Shown: positions 46,935-58,144 of the stretch, in pieces
Position numbering within the stretch: position 1 is the first letter of the stretch
Layout of the letters: every line of letters begins with the position of its first letter
Source: Rhodopirellula sp.
GTDB taxonomy: Bacteria > Planctomycetota > Planctomycetia > Pirellulales > Thermoguttaceae
Length of the DNA stretch: 64,000 nucleotides
Assembly (NCBI GenBank): GCA_012728855.1
Contig: JAAYEH010000059.1
Location: forward strand, 1 to 64,000
Reading direction: 5' to 3'
The notes under the pieces: generated by a model
The model's input: only the letters and a program-made list of their open reading frames with translations
Databases searched by the model: none
Told to the model about the DNA's origin: nothing
Program-made: the position numbers and the translations under genes

Positions 46935-47622
46935 AAACCAACGGTGTTGTCGGTGCAGTGAGCCGGCCCTGGTCCAGTTCCAGTTGCCGGCTCATCCGCA
47001 TCGCAAGCCGGACACTGTGGGTGACCACCATCAGCATCATTTGCTCGGCCTGCTGCAGTTCCAGCAGCAGTTCTGCAATCCGATTGGCGGTGGTGCGATC
47101 GAGGTTTCCGGTCGGCTCATCGGCCAACAGCAGGGCGGGCTGGTTGATCAGCGCCCGGGCAATCGCGACACGCTGCCGTTCGCCCCCGGAAAGCTCGGCC
47201 GGCCGATGGTCCAACCGGTCGCTCAGCCCAACACGGTGCAACAAGTCCTTGGCGCGTTGGATGTCTTCGGCGCGCGTCGCGCCCGAGGCGACCGTAGGAA
47301 TTAACGCGTTTTCCAGCACCGAGCACTGCGGCAGCAGGTGATGGTCCTGAAAAACGAAGCCAATCTTCTGATTGCGGAATCGCGCCAGTGCCGACTCGTC
47401 CATCTCGCCCGGATTCTCGCCACCGAGCGAAATATGCCCCGAAGAAGGCGGCTCCAAGGTACCGATGATGTGCAGCAGGGTGCTCTTTCCCGAACCGCTC
47501 GGGCCGACCACGGCAACGGCGTCGCCGCGATCGAGTTCCAGAGAGACCGCGTGGAGGACGCAAAGCGGCTGGCCTCGCGTGGGATATTCTTTCGAAACGC
47601 AGTCGACCAGAAGCTCCGGCAT
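46933..47622 (-). CDS. ABC transporter ATP-binding protein (LolD/MacB type)
   Basis: A 229-aa ATPase with Walker A GPSGSGKSTLLHIIG, signature LSGGERQRVAIARAL, Walker B ALLLADEPTGNLD and the H-loop VVTHSVRLA. It powers the FtsX-type permease encoded downstream. A hairpin element sits between the two, overlapping this gene's stop codon, and may set the subunit ratio. AAGGAACC precedes the ATG. Confidence 0.93.
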   Translation of the reverse strand: MPELLVDCVSKEYPTRGQPLCVLHAVSLELDRGDAVAVVGPSGSGKSTLLHIIGTLEPPSSGHISLGGENPGEMDESALARFRNQKIGFVFQDHHLLPQCSVLENALIPTVASGATRAEDIQRAKDLLHRVGLSDRLDHRPAELSGGERQRVAIARALINQPALLLADEPTGNLDRTTANRIAELLLELQQAEQMMLMVVTHSVRLAMRMSRQLELDQGRLTAPTTPLV

Positions 47623-47631
47623 GGTTCCTTA

Positions 47632-47810
47632 CTCAAAACTGTAGACGGAGTTGAAAAGCCTGCAATGGGGAAAAGTACAAATTCTACATCTTTGTCAGAA
47701 AGAACCATATACCAGGGGGCAGGCACCGAGCGGCAGGCATTTCCTCGGCAGTTCCAGGCCAAAACCACGCTCGGAGCCAGTTCCCTTTTCAACTCCGCTT
47801 ACAGTTTGAG
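47632..47810. repeat. nested hairpin element upstream of the ABC ATPase
   Basis: The outer arms CTCAAAACTGTAGACGGAGT... (47632-47658) and the inverse of 47785-47810 match except for one indel and two differences; 13 bp next to the core are perfect. Inside, GGGGGCAGGCACCGAG (47715) faces CTCGGAGCCAGTTCCC (to 47785), the shared core in decayed form. It occupies most of the spacer between groEL and the ABC ATPase; no gene is seen there. Confidence 0.65.
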
Positions 47811-47932
47811 TTCAAAAAAACCGCCGGCCGCGGAATTCCACGGCCGGCGGGCTGATCAAGAGGAATTTGAAAGAGAGGTGACCATCCGTCGTCGGCAAAC
47901 TGTGTACCGACCGGTTGCTCCTCCCCTTGGGC

Positions 47933-49555
<1,623 letters not shown>

Positions 49556-49646
49556 TTATCATCTCCTTCGTCAGATAGGGCGAGCCGGAAGGCCGCCACT
49601 GGTTTGGTTCATTCTTCGGTCTTACCGGCCCGACCGGGCCTGCGGC

Positions 49647-49985
49647 TCACTCGATCACCGCCAGAATATCCTCCTCACGCATCAGCAACAGCTCGCGCTC
49701 GCCCACTTTGAACTGTTCGCCCGCATACGAGCTGAACAGCACGCGCTCTCCGACCTTCACCTGGAACTCGGCACGGGAACCGTCTTCCAGCAGCCGCCCA
49801 TTGCCGAGCGAGACAATCGTCCCGCGAGCGGGCTTGTCCTTGGCGGTGTCGGGCAGCACGATGCCGCCGCTGGTGACTTCCTCTGCCGCCTCGCGCTCGA
49901 CCACGACGCGGTCGCCCAACGGCTGAAGTTTGAATTCGCCTGCGGCGATTTTCTTCTTTTCTTGAGTTGCGGTCTTCTTCGCCAT
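49647..49985 (-). CDS. groES: co-chaperonin GroES
   Basis: A 112-aa lid protein for GroEL. It has LQPLGDRVVVEREAAEEVTSGGIVLPD with the mobile loop, and GERVLFSSYAGEQF. An N-terminal Lys-rich extension (MAKKTATQEKKKIAAGE) is longer than usual. ATG 49985 fits; the ORF track start at 50126 extends into the leader. No CIRCE inverted repeat was found upstream, but a GGCCCGG/CCGGGCC stem (50034-50055) lies in the leader. Confidence 0.95.
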   Translation of the reverse strand: MAKKTATQEKKKIAAGEFKLQPLGDRVVVEREAAEEVTSGGIVLPDTAKDKPARGTIVSLGNGRLLEDGSRAEFQVKVGERVLFSSYAGEQFKVGERELLLMREEDILAVIE

Positions 49986-50517
49986 TGCTTGCTCGCCTCC
50001 GAAGTTTTGAAAATCGAAAATCCGTGGAAAGACGGCCCGGTTCGCTTTCCGGGCCATCGGGCAAATCGGCTGCCAAATCCGCGCACCCGGTGCGCTTGGC
50101 GACGGGAAACGCAATCGGCGCGCCAATTGCCTCCAGTACTGCGCAACATTTTGTAGAAAAAGGAGTTATGCTGGTGCTTGGATGGCGTGTCCTGGTTCTC
50201 GACCGCCACGCTGGCAGCGCCAAAGCGGCGACGGGACATTTGGCTGCCGAATTGGCAGTTCGCCATCCGACTCAGCGATCCCCTGAGCCCGACTCAACAG
50301 ACCGCCATCTTGCGACCCACCTGTCGGTTTTACCGACACCAATGGCGAAAAAAACGACGCCTTGGGAACGTCCCTTTCCGGTAGCATCGGCATAAACTCT
50401 TGTAAGAAAGCAGTTTAAGTAAACCGCTGGTCGTCCGCACGGCGCGGCGCGCGAAGTGCTAAAGGTCTCTCGCCAGGATACGGAAGACAACACGGCGGTT
50501 CGTTGATGGAGAACTTG
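49986..50517. other. 532-bp divergent intergenic region
   Basis: The region between groES and the DUF1559 gene. A small stem, GGCCCGG-N8-CCGGGCC, is at 50034-50055. AT-rich segments near 50150-50165 (groES side) and 50395-50420 (DUF1559 side) are the likely promoters. No gene or RNA is supported; the small ORFs in the track have no recognisable features. Confidence 0.45.
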
Positions 50518-51555
50518 ATGAGTCCCAGGGTTTCCCGCTTTTCTCGCGCCTTTACTCTGGTGGAATTGCTGGTGGTCATCGCGATCATCGGAATTCTCAT
50601 TGCCCTGCTCCTGCCCGCCGTCCAGTCAGCCCGCGAGGCGGCGCGGCGGTCTCAGTGCAAGAACAATCTCAAGCAGATCGGGTTGGCCTTGCACCAGTAC
50701 CTCGACAGCAACCGCTGTTTTCCGCCCAGTTTTTGTATCACGCCGGGCGTCGCGTTGAGCGGAAACAACGGTTCGTGGTCGATCCACGGCCGCCTTCTAC
50801 CGTTCCTGGAGCAGGCCAGTGCTTACGAGCAGGTGCGGTTGGACATTGCCTGGGATGCGCAGTTGGCCGGCGGTATCCCGACGATGCGGATCCCGATCTA
50901 TCTCTGTCCCAGTGAAATCAATGATACCGTGCGAACGAAATCGGGGGCGCCCTACGTCTATCCGCAGAATTACGGGTTCAACTTCGGGTCGTGGCTGGTC
51001 TACGACCCGGCGGCGAACCGAGGAGGCGACGGAGCCTTCTTTGTCAACAGCCGCACGCGCGACGCCGACTTCCGCGACGGCCTGAGCAACACCATGGCCG
51101 CGGCGGAAGTGAGAGCGTTCACATCCTACGTTCGCAACACGAACGACCCCGGCCCATCGCCTCCCTCCACGCCCGCGGCACTGGTGGCGATGTTCAGCGG
51201 CGGAGACCACAAACTTGGCCCGGCCACCAATGACAATACCGGGCACACGGAATGGCCCGACGGCCGCGTACACCACAGCGGCGTCACCACGGTGTTCACG
51301 CCGAATACTGAAGTCCCCTACCTCTATGCGGGCGCTACGTACGACATCGACTACAATTCCGTGCAGGAAGGCCGGAGTACCAGCCAGCCGACCTACGCCG
51401 CCATTACCGCCCGCGGCTACCACCCCGGTATCGTCAATGCGCTGTTGATGGACGGTTCCGTGCGGTCCGTCTCGGATACGGTGGAGTTGGGCGTTTGGCG
51501 CGGACTGGGCACACGCCAGGGCGGAGAGGTGATTTCCGCCGCTGCCATGCCATAG
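50518..51555 (+). CDS. DUF1559 domain prepilin-like protein
   Basis: A 345-aa protein with a type IV pilin-like N-terminus (SRAFTLVELLVVIAIIGILIALLLPAVQSAREAARR), a prepilin peptidase site before FTLVE, and the DUF1559 body (QCKNNLKQIGLALHQY). The C-terminal H-x9-DG motif (HPGIVNALLMDGS) is typical. The family is strongly expanded in Planctomycetes; members probably form or decorate pseudopili or the cell surface. ATG 50518 has GGAG 6 nt upstream. Confidence 0.92.
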   Translation: MSPRVSRFSRAFTLVELLVVIAIIGILIALLLPAVQSAREAARRSQCKNNLKQIGLALHQYLDSNRCFPPSFCITPGVALSGNNGSWSIHGRLLPFLEQASAYEQVRLDIAWDAQLAGGIPTMRIPIYLCPSEINDTVRTKSGAPYVYPQNYGFNFGSWLVYDPAANRGGDGAFFVNSRTRDADFRDGLSNTMAAAEVRAFTSYVRNTNDPGPSPPSTPAALVAMFSGGDHKLGPATNDNTGHTEWPDGRVHHSGVTTVFTPNTEVPYLYAGATYDIDYNSVQEGRSTSQPTYAAITARGYHPGIVNALLMDGSVRSVSDTVELGVWRGLGTRQGGEVISAAAMP

Positions 51556-51588
51556 CATCGGCACTAGGACGACTGTCGCAACCAGGAA

Positions 51589-51679
51589 GGGGTCGGGAGT
51601 CTTTTTCCGTATCGGCCGCGGACCACGTTGGATATGCAAAGCGGCGGTGAGGCCGATACGGAAAAAGACTCCCGACCCC
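51589..51679. repeat. 91-bp element with perfect 29-bp inverted repeats
   Basis: GGGGTCGGGAGTCTTTTTCC... (51589-51617) is exactly complementary to 51651-51679, leaving a 33-nt centre. It lies 34 bp after the DUF1559 gene and could terminate transcription, but its length and perfection look like a mobile hairpin element. Confidence 0.85.
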
Positions 51680-51835
51680 GTTGCGCTCCATACCCCCGAT
51701 GAGTGTGCGACAGCCGTTTCTTCGTCGATCCTTACACATTGCAGTTCTCTTGCCAAGAATCGGCTATGTCGGCGACAATGAAGGGCTGTCTCTACGCTGC
51801 CCTTGCTCGCTTCTCTCGCCCGCCTCGCCACCGAC

Positions 51836-54649
51836 ATGAATGATTCGATCCACGTCATAGCCTGCGGCGTGCTTGCCGTCGATCTCGAACCGATCGCCCG
51901 CCGGCTTGGCCTTCGGCTCACCACCGCTTTCCTGCCCGGCGGACTCCACGACCGCCCGCACGAACTGCGGCGCAGATTGCAGGAAGCGATTGACGAGGCG
52001 TCGGCCCTGGGCCGCGGTGAACGGATCGTCATCGGCTACGGCGTCTGCGGAATGGGAAGCGTCGGGATTCATGCCCGCAGCGTTCCCCTGGTGATCCCCC
52101 GCGTGAACGATTGCATCGCGCTGTTCCTTGGTTCCGACGCGGCCTACCGGGACCAGTTCGCCCGTTACCCCGGCACCTATTACATTTCCGCCGGCTGGGT
52201 CGAAGGGAAAGCCCAGCCACAGTCCGGCGAGGGCAAAATTCACTGCGGTCCCGACTGCTACACGCTGGCCCAACTCGTCGCCGCTTACGGCGAGGAAAAC
52301 GCCGAAGCGATTCGCCGCTTCCTCACAAGCTGGCAGCGCAACTACCAGCGGGCGGCCTTCATCGACACCGGCGCCGAGGGAAAGAGCCGTTACGCCGAGA
52401 TCGCCCGTGCGATGGCCGATGCCTTCGGATGGCAATACGAAGACATTCCCGGGTCGCGCCAACTCTTGGAGAAGCTCCTTGTCGCCCATCATTCGACCGC
52501 GGAAATCTTGTTCGTGCCGCCGCACCACGTGACCGCCTACGACGCCCTCTCCAAGTCGCTGAAGGCGGCGCCGGTCTGGGAGGCCGAAGAGACCGCCGCC
52601 GGACGCGACCACACGCTTGTTTTCGATGAGACTTTAGCGGATCAAGACCGAGGCGAACCCGTTCGGCTGGGCCTGGGGATCGACGCGGGCGGCACGTACA
52701 CCGACGCCGTCCTCTACGATTTTGCCGGGGATGCGGTGCTTGAAAAGGCGAAAGCGCCGACGACGAAGTGGGATTTCACCATCGGCATCCAAGAAACCCT
52801 CGACCAGTTCGATCCCGGCCGCTTCGCGGAAGTCGATCTGGTGACCATCTCCACGACTCTCGCCACTAATGCCATCGTCGAAAGTCGCGGCCAGAAGGTG
52901 GGGCTGTTGATCTTCCCTCCCTACGGGCTGTGGCAGCCGTCGCACATTGCCTACCGGCCGGTCGCCGTACTCGATGGGAAACTGGAGATCGACGGCCACG
53001 AGATCGCGCCCATCAATCCCGGCCAGATCCGCCGCGTGGCGGCCGAGATGCTCCAGCGGCAGGAGGTGGGAGCGTTTGCCGTCGCCGGCTATGCCAGCCA
53101 TGCCAATCCGGCCCACGAGTTGGCAGCCAAGGCGATTCTCATCGAGGAGACGGGCCTGCACGTCACCTGCGGCCATGAGGTTTCCGAGGGATTGAACTAC
53201 CGGGTTCGGGCGGTCACCGCGGCCCTCAACGCCAGCATCATCCCCTGCTTGCAGTCGTTTCTCGCTGACGTGGAGGTTTCGCTCCACCATCGAGGAGTCG
53301 CCGCCCCGGTTATGGTGGTCAAGAGCGACGGTTCGTTGATGAGCCTGGCGGTGGCGCGAGACCGTCCGATTGAAACCATTCTCTCCGGTCCGGCAGCCAG
53401 TGTGGCGGGAGCGTGCCACCTGGCTCGGCTGCCGGATGCCGTGGTGGTCGATATGGGCGGCACCACGACCGACACGGCGACGATCCGCGGTGGCCACGTG
53501 GCGACCTGCGAGCAGGGGGCGACCGTCGGCGGATGGCGCACCCATGTCCGGGCTCTCGATATGCGGACGCTCGGCTTGGGCGGCGACAGCCTCATTGCCG
53601 TAGACAAGGGCGAACCGACCATTGGTCCGCGACGAGTCGTTCCCGTCTCATGGCTCTACCGCGGCGGTGACGCGCTGGCGGCACTCGACTGGCTGGAAGA
53701 GCACCTCGACCGCTTTCGCGGCTCGACGCGGCCGATGGAGCTATTATCGCTCAACGGTCGCGCGCGGCACGCCGGCTGCACGCCCGAACAGTCGCGAATC
53801 CTGGACTTGCTTGCCGAGCGACCGCATAGCCTGGAAGAATTGGCGGTGCGTTTGCGGGCACGCCGCTGGGAATTCGTCGAGGTACACCGCCTGGAAAGCC
53901 AACACACGGTCGAACGGTCAGGCCTCACGCCGACCGACGTGCTTCACGCGGCCGGCCGCATTTCTCTTTGGAACGCGCAGGCTTCCCGGCGTTTGTGCGT
54001 CATGTTTTGTCGGCTATTGGGCATGTCGCCGGAAGCTTTTTCCGACTGGATCTCCCGCCGCGTCATTCGCCGTCTGGCGGCCGAACTACTGAAGATGCAA
54101 TTCGCGAGCAAGCCGGCTTTGAGTGACTTGGAAGACTCGCCGGCCGCGGCGGCGATCCTCGACAATTGGCTGGAAGGCGGCACCGCTGACGTGCATATTC
54201 GCGTTGGTTTGAAGCACCCGGTGATTGGCATCGGCGCCCCGGTTCACCTCTTCCTCCCCGAAGCCGCCGCCCTCTTGGAAACCGAGGCCGTCATTCCTCC
54301 CGACGCCGACGTGGCCAATGCCATCGGGGCAATCACCAGTTGCGTTTCCGTGAGGAGGCACGTGGAGATATCGCCGGGCGACAACGGCCGCTATGTCCTC
54401 GCCGGTTTGCCGGACGTGCCGTGGTTCGCCGATTTTCAGGAGGCGAGCCGCTTCGCCATCGACGGGCTCACCCGCCTTGTCCGGCAGTCGGCCCGCGAGG
54501 CAGGCACGAGCGAATCGCGCGTCGAAATACGCATCCACGATCGGGTTGCGCCGACCGCGATGGGCAGCCCGGTGTTCATCGGCCGCGTGCTCCGGGCTCG
54601 GCTTTCCGGACGCCCGGATGTGTCGCGGCTGGGCGAGAGTAGCAGGTGA
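51836..54649 (+). CDS. DUF1638-hydantoinase/oxoprolinase (HyuA) fusion protein
   Basis: A protein of about 937 aa. Residues 1-250 look like DUF1638 (IHVIACGVLAVDLEP, ERIVIGYGVCGMGS, TYYISAGWVEGKAQP). From about residue 275 a HyuA-type ASKHA ATPase begins (GLGIDAGGTYTDAVLYD, TTLATNAIVESRGQKVGLL, VVVDMGGTTTDTATI). An inserted segment near residues 650-700 (QSRILDLLAERPHSLEELAVRL) resembles a winged helix. HyuA proteins use ATP to open cyclic amides; DUF1638 is known near corrinoid methyltransferase genes. The true substrate is unknown. ATG 51836 is preferred to TTG 51803. Confidence 0.75.
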   Translation: MNDSIHVIACGVLAVDLEPIARRLGLRLTTAFLPGGLHDRPHELRRRLQEAIDEASALGRGERIVIGYGVCGMGSVGIHARSVPLVIPRVNDCIALFLGSDAAYRDQFARYPGTYYISAGWVEGKAQPQSGEGKIHCGPDCYTLAQLVAAYGEENAEAIRRFLTSWQRNYQRAAFIDTGAEGKSRYAEIARAMADAFGWQYEDIPGSRQLLEKLLVAHHSTAEILFVPPHHVTAYDALSKSLKAAPVWEAEETAAGRDHTLVFDETLADQDRGEPVRLGLGIDAGGTYTDAVLYDFAGDAVLEKAKAPTTKWDFTIGIQETLDQFDPGRFAEVDLVTISTTLATNAIVESRGQKVGLLIFPPYGLWQPSHIAYRPVAVLDGKLEIDGHEIAPINPGQIRRVAAEMLQRQEVGAFAVAGYASHANPAHELAAKAILIEETGLHVTCGHEVSEGLNYRVRAVTAALNASIIPCLQSFLADVEVSLHHRGVAAPVMVVKSDGSLMSLAVARDRPIETILSGPAASVAGACHLARLPDAVVVDMGGTTTDTATIRGGHVATCEQGATVGGWRTHVRALDMRTLGLGGDSLIAVDKGEPTIGPRRVVPVSWLYRGGDALAALDWLEEHLDRFRGSTRPMELLSLNGRARHAGCTPEQSRILDLLAERPHSLEELAVRLRARRWEFVEVHRLESQHTVERSGLTPTDVLHAAGRISLWNAQASRRLCVMFCRLLGMSPEAFSDWISRRVIRRLAAELLKMQFASKPALSDLEDSPAAAAILDNWLEGGTADVHIRVGLKHPVIGIGAPVHLFLPEAAALLETEAVIPPDADVANAIGAITSCVSVRRHVEISPGDNGRYVLAGLPDVPWFADFQEASRFAIDGLTRLVRQSAREAGTSESRVEIRIHDRVAPTAMGSPVFIGRVLRARLSGRPDVSRLGESSR

Positions 54650-54661
54650 TGACTTTGACCT

Positions 54662-55681
54662 TCAGCGAGGCGGGCGGTTCGTGTATTCGACCAACCGGGC
54701 CAGTAGCGAGGCAGCGGCGCCGTTATCGATCGATTCGGATGCCATCCGCGCCCCTTCGCCGAGCGACTCCGCGCGGCGAGCAGTCCATAATGCCGCCGCT
54801 GCATTCATCACCACGATATCTCGCGCTGCGCCGGGTTGACCATTAAGCACTCCGCGAATAATGGCGGCGCTCTGCTGCGGCCCTTCCGCTCTCAAACCAT
54901 CGCACCCTTGCGGCTGGAAACCGAAATCCGCCGGTGTCCACTGAAACTGGCGGAGTCCGGCTCCAATCACTTCCGTCACGTACGTGGCGCCGCTGAGGGT
55001 AACCTCATCCAAGCCGTCACTGCCGTGAACGACAACGACTCGGTGGGTTGGCAGCAGGGCCAACGCTTCCGACAGAAGCACTTGTAAGCGGGGCTGGCCC
55101 ACTCCGAGCAATTGGAACGGCGCCGAAGCGGGATTGACCAACGGGCCGAGAATGTTGAAGATCGTCGGCATCGCCAGCTTCTGCCGGACCGGTGCGACAT
55201 ATTTCATCGCCTTGTGGAGAAACGGAGCGAAACAGAAGCAGATCCCAAGGGTATCGATGCACTCCTCCACTCGCTGGGCATCGACTTCGACGTTCACTCC
55301 CAGAGCGGTCAGCACGTCGGCTGAACCGGTCCTGCTGCTATAGCGGCGACTGCCGTGCTTCGCTACCGGAAGCCCTGCCGCCGCCGTCACCAAAGCCGCC
55401 GCCGTGCTGATGTTGAACGTGCCCGACCGATCGCCTCCCGTGCCGACCACGTCGATCACCTTCGTGTGCCTGGTCCGGATCCTCGTCATTTTTTCGCGCA
55501 TCACAACCGCGGCACCCGCCACTTCCGCGACCGTCTCTCCCTTAGTGTGTAAGGCGACGAGAAAGCGGGAGATCTCGTCTTCCGTACACTTCCCTTCCAT
55601 GATCGACTCAACGGCTGCCGACATTTGGCCCATCGACAAATCCTGCCCGGCCTCCGCGAGATGCACAGCGGTTTCAATCAT
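54662..55681 (-). CDS. trpD: anthranilate phosphoribosyltransferase
   Basis: A 339-aa tryptophan-pathway enzyme that transfers phosphoribose from PRPP to anthranilate. It has VVGTGGDRSGTFNISTAAAL (PRPP loop), KHGSRRYSSRTGSADVL and FNILGPLVNPA. The usual KHGNR reads KHGSR; otherwise the active-site motifs are normal. ATG 55681 gives a standard N-terminus. No other trp gene is adjacent. Confidence 0.92.
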   Translation of the reverse strand: MIETAVHLAEAGQDLSMGQMSAAVESIMEGKCTEDEISRFLVALHTKGETVAEVAGAAVVMREKMTRIRTRHTKVIDVVGTGGDRSGTFNISTAAALVTAAAGLPVAKHGSRRYSSRTGSADVLTALGVNVEVDAQRVEECIDTLGICFCFAPFLHKAMKYVAPVRQKLAMPTIFNILGPLVNPASAPFQLLGVGQPRLQVLLSEALALLPTHRVVVVHGSDGLDEVTLSGATYVTEVIGAGLRQFQWTPADFGFQPQGCDGLRAEGPQQSAAIIRGVLNGQPGAARDIVVMNAAAALWTARRAESLGEGARMASESIDNGAAASLLARLVEYTNRPPR

Positions 55682-55868
55682 GATGATGTTGCTCAGGGAT
55701 CCTGCAGATCTGGCTACCACGTTGTTCCGAGTCTACCCGGAACAAGGCCGGGAGGATAGCGTTCGCATCGGGCGGGAGTGGGGGATTCCTCTTGTCCGAC
55801 GCATCCACGGACCCTACAATCGCGCGGCAGCGGAAACTCCCACGCGACTTTGAGATACGAGCAGTGGC

Positions 55869-56813
55869 ATGGCCAAAAAGGTTATCCTTGACGTGGATCC
55901 GGGACTGGACGATGCGGTCGCACTCTGCATTGCCCTGTTTGACCCGCGACTAGAGGTGGTGGCCGTTACCGCCGTGGGCGGAAACGTCCCCCCTCATCTG
56001 GCGACGAGAAATGTCCAAGCGATCATCGAGCAGTTGGATCCGCCGCGATGGCCTCGCATTGGCGCCGCTTCGCCTCCGGATCACGGTCTGCCAGTGGATG
56101 GTCGTTTCATGCATGGGATCGACGGCCTGGGAGGCTGCAATTTTGAAGTTGCCGAACTCCGCACGCCGCACCCCTCCGAAAAGTTAATCTGCGACGAAGT
56201 CCGCGCCGCGCCGGAATCGGTGACTCTCGTGGCGCTCGGACCGCTCACGAATGTGGCAAGAGCGTTTCAGCGCGACCCGGAACTGCCCTATCTGGTCAAC
56301 CGTGTGATCATGATGGGCGGAACGGTTTCCGGACCGGGAAATATCACTCCGGCGGCGGAATTCAATGTCTTCTGTGATCCCGAGTCTGCCAGAACGGTCT
56401 TTCGTTCCGCTTCGACAAAGACACTCGTTCCTCTCGATGTGACCAATCGCATCCTGCTCTCGTTTGATCTGTTGAATCAACTTCCCGATGAGTCGCAACG
56501 GGTCGGTGCGTTCTTGCGAAAAGTCCTCCCCCCCGCGTTTCGTGCGTATCATCAGGAAGTTGGAATCGAGGGCATTCACTTGCACGATACGGTCGCGTTG
56601 ACCTCGCTGCTCGAACCGGACTTGTTCGACAGCAAAGAGATGGCGGGGGACGTCGAGACAACGGGAGACTTGACGAGGGGCGCCACGGTTTTCGACCGCC
56701 GCCGCAGGCCCGCCTGGCGACAGAACATGGAAGTGGCCTTCGACATCGATGCGCCGCGAGTCATCGAGTCCATCATTCGCAATCTAAACGCTGCCGGCGA
56801 ATGTCAGCGGTAG
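55869..56813 (+). CDS. inosine-uridine preferring nucleoside hydrolase
   Basis: A 314-aa enzyme with the calcium-binding N-terminal DVDPGLDDAVAL motif and the mid-protein RVIMMGGTVSGPGNITPAAEFNVFCDPESA signature. It hydrolyses the N-glycosidic bond of nucleosides to base and ribose for salvage. The C-terminal HDTVAL motif with the catalytic His is present. It is transcribed alone, divergent from trpD. Confidence 0.93.
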   Translation: MAKKVILDVDPGLDDAVALCIALFDPRLEVVAVTAVGGNVPPHLATRNVQAIIEQLDPPRWPRIGAASPPDHGLPVDGRFMHGIDGLGGCNFEVAELRTPHPSEKLICDEVRAAPESVTLVALGPLTNVARAFQRDPELPYLVNRVIMMGGTVSGPGNITPAAEFNVFCDPESARTVFRSASTKTLVPLDVTNRILLSFDLLNQLPDESQRVGAFLRKVLPPAFRAYHQEVGIEGIHLHDTVALTSLLEPDLFDSKEMAGDVETTGDLTRGATVFDRRRRPAWRQNMEVAFDIDAPRVIESIIRNLNAAGECQR

Positions 56814-56876
56814 AGGACGTGCTCCACCAGTTTGCGACCGGCTCGATTGCGTCCGACGCAGGCTTTGCCGTCCGGA

Positions 56877-58067
56877 TCAGAAATCCACGCGGTTGCCCAC
56901 GCGCACCTTGACAACCTTCGTCTGCCGCTCCCGGAAGACGAGCAATGAGACTTCCTTGCCGACCTCCGTCAGATTGACGAGATTCACCAGGTGCGCGTCG
57001 TCCTCGACCGAAATGCTGTTGAACTGGAGGATTACGTCGCCTCGGCGGAGATCCGCAGTGGCTGCGGGCGAATTCTCCGTCAGATCGATGATCCGCGCAC
57101 CAAGCGGCCGCGGGAGCCCCAGTTCGGCGGCCATAGCCGGCCCGAAGTCACGATCGAGCGTCACGCCTAGAAAGGCGCGGGTGACTTTGCCTTGGTCAAT
57201 CAACTGCTTCGCGACCGCCATGAACATATTGATTGGAATCGAGAAACCGATCCCTTCGCTTCCTCCTGAATTGCTGGCAATCGCCGTATTGATTCCAATC
57301 ACCTCGCCCCGAAGATTGATCAGCGGTCCCCCGCTATTGCCGGGATTAATGGCTGCGTCGGTCTGAAGGAAGTCCTGCAGCCGGACGCCGGAATCGCCCA
57401 ACTCCAGGTCGCGACGGCCTTTGGCGCTGATGATCCCGTAGGTCACCGAGTGACTCAGCCCGAACGGGCTTCCCACCGCGAGGACGAAATCGCCGATTTC
57501 CATTTCGTCGCTATCGCCGACCGGAGCGGCGACCAGGTCGGGTGCGGAAACAACCAAAACACCGGTGTCGGTCTCCGGATCCACGAGAGTCCGTTGCGGG
57601 CGGATCTGCCGGCCGTCGGCGAGCGTGATGCGGATCCCGGATGCCTCGGCCCCGTCGATAACGTGACGGTTCGTCAAGATATAGAGATTGGCGCCCACCT
57701 CGACAATAACCCCTGAACCGGCTTCCTCGATGCGTTGCCGGCTCGAACCGAACTGCGGTGCAACGCGGGGAGCTACATCGGCTTCGATGTGGACAACCGT
57801 TGGACCCACGAGTTTCGCTACCGTCTTGACGACGTTCGTCTGCGTCTTGAGAATCTCCGCCTCACTCCGCAACTGCCGGTAGAGTTCTTCTCGCTTCTCC
57901 GGTGGCAGAATCCCCGCACGGCCCAAGGCCGCCGGGGTGACGGATTGAGCCAGGCAGTCGCCGCTCCCCGAACTGGCAAACAGCAGGGCGGCCGCTAGAC
58001 CCACGCCGAGCGGCCACGCTCCCTGTCCACCGCGGAACGGACTCTGTCGTCGGAGATATTCTAACAT
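56877..58067 (-). CDS. HtrA/DegP-type serine protease with PDZ domain
   Basis: A protein of about 396 aa. An N-terminal hydrophobic segment (GVGLAAALLFASSG) serves as signal or anchor. The trypsin fold has His in LTNRHVIDG, Asp in ETDTGVLVVS and Ser in INPGNSGGPLINLRGEVIG. One PDZ domain follows (GARIIDLTENSPAATADLRRGDVILQFNSI). It is an envelope protein-quality protease. ATG 58067 has GGAGGAG upstream; the longer ORF to 58334 is unlikely. Confidence 0.9.
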   Translation of the reverse strand: MLEYLRRQSPFRGGQGAWPLGVGLAAALLFASSGSGDCLAQSVTPAALGRAGILPPEKREELYRQLRSEAEILKTQTNVVKTVAKLVGPTVVHIEADVAPRVAPQFGSSRQRIEEAGSGVIVEVGANLYILTNRHVIDGAEASGIRITLADGRQIRPQRTLVDPETDTGVLVVSAPDLVAAPVGDSDEMEIGDFVLAVGSPFGLSHSVTYGIISAKGRRDLELGDSGVRLQDFLQTDAAINPGNSGGPLINLRGEVIGINTAIASNSGGSEGIGFSIPINMFMAVAKQLIDQGKVTRAFLGVTLDRDFGPAMAAELGLPRPLGARIIDLTENSPAATADLRRGDVILQFNSISVEDDAHLVNLVNLTEVGKEVSLLVFRERQTKVVKVRVGNRVDF

Positions 58068-58144
58068 TGCAGGCAGACTCCTCCGGGAACCAATGACGGC
58101 AATCCTCAGCAGTCTACCCACGTTGCGGGTGGAAATCAACGGAA

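Noticed and set aside
49986-50165. CIRCE element upstream of groES
   Set aside because: No TTAGCACTC-N9-GAGTGCTAA-like repeat; only a short GGCCCGG stem.
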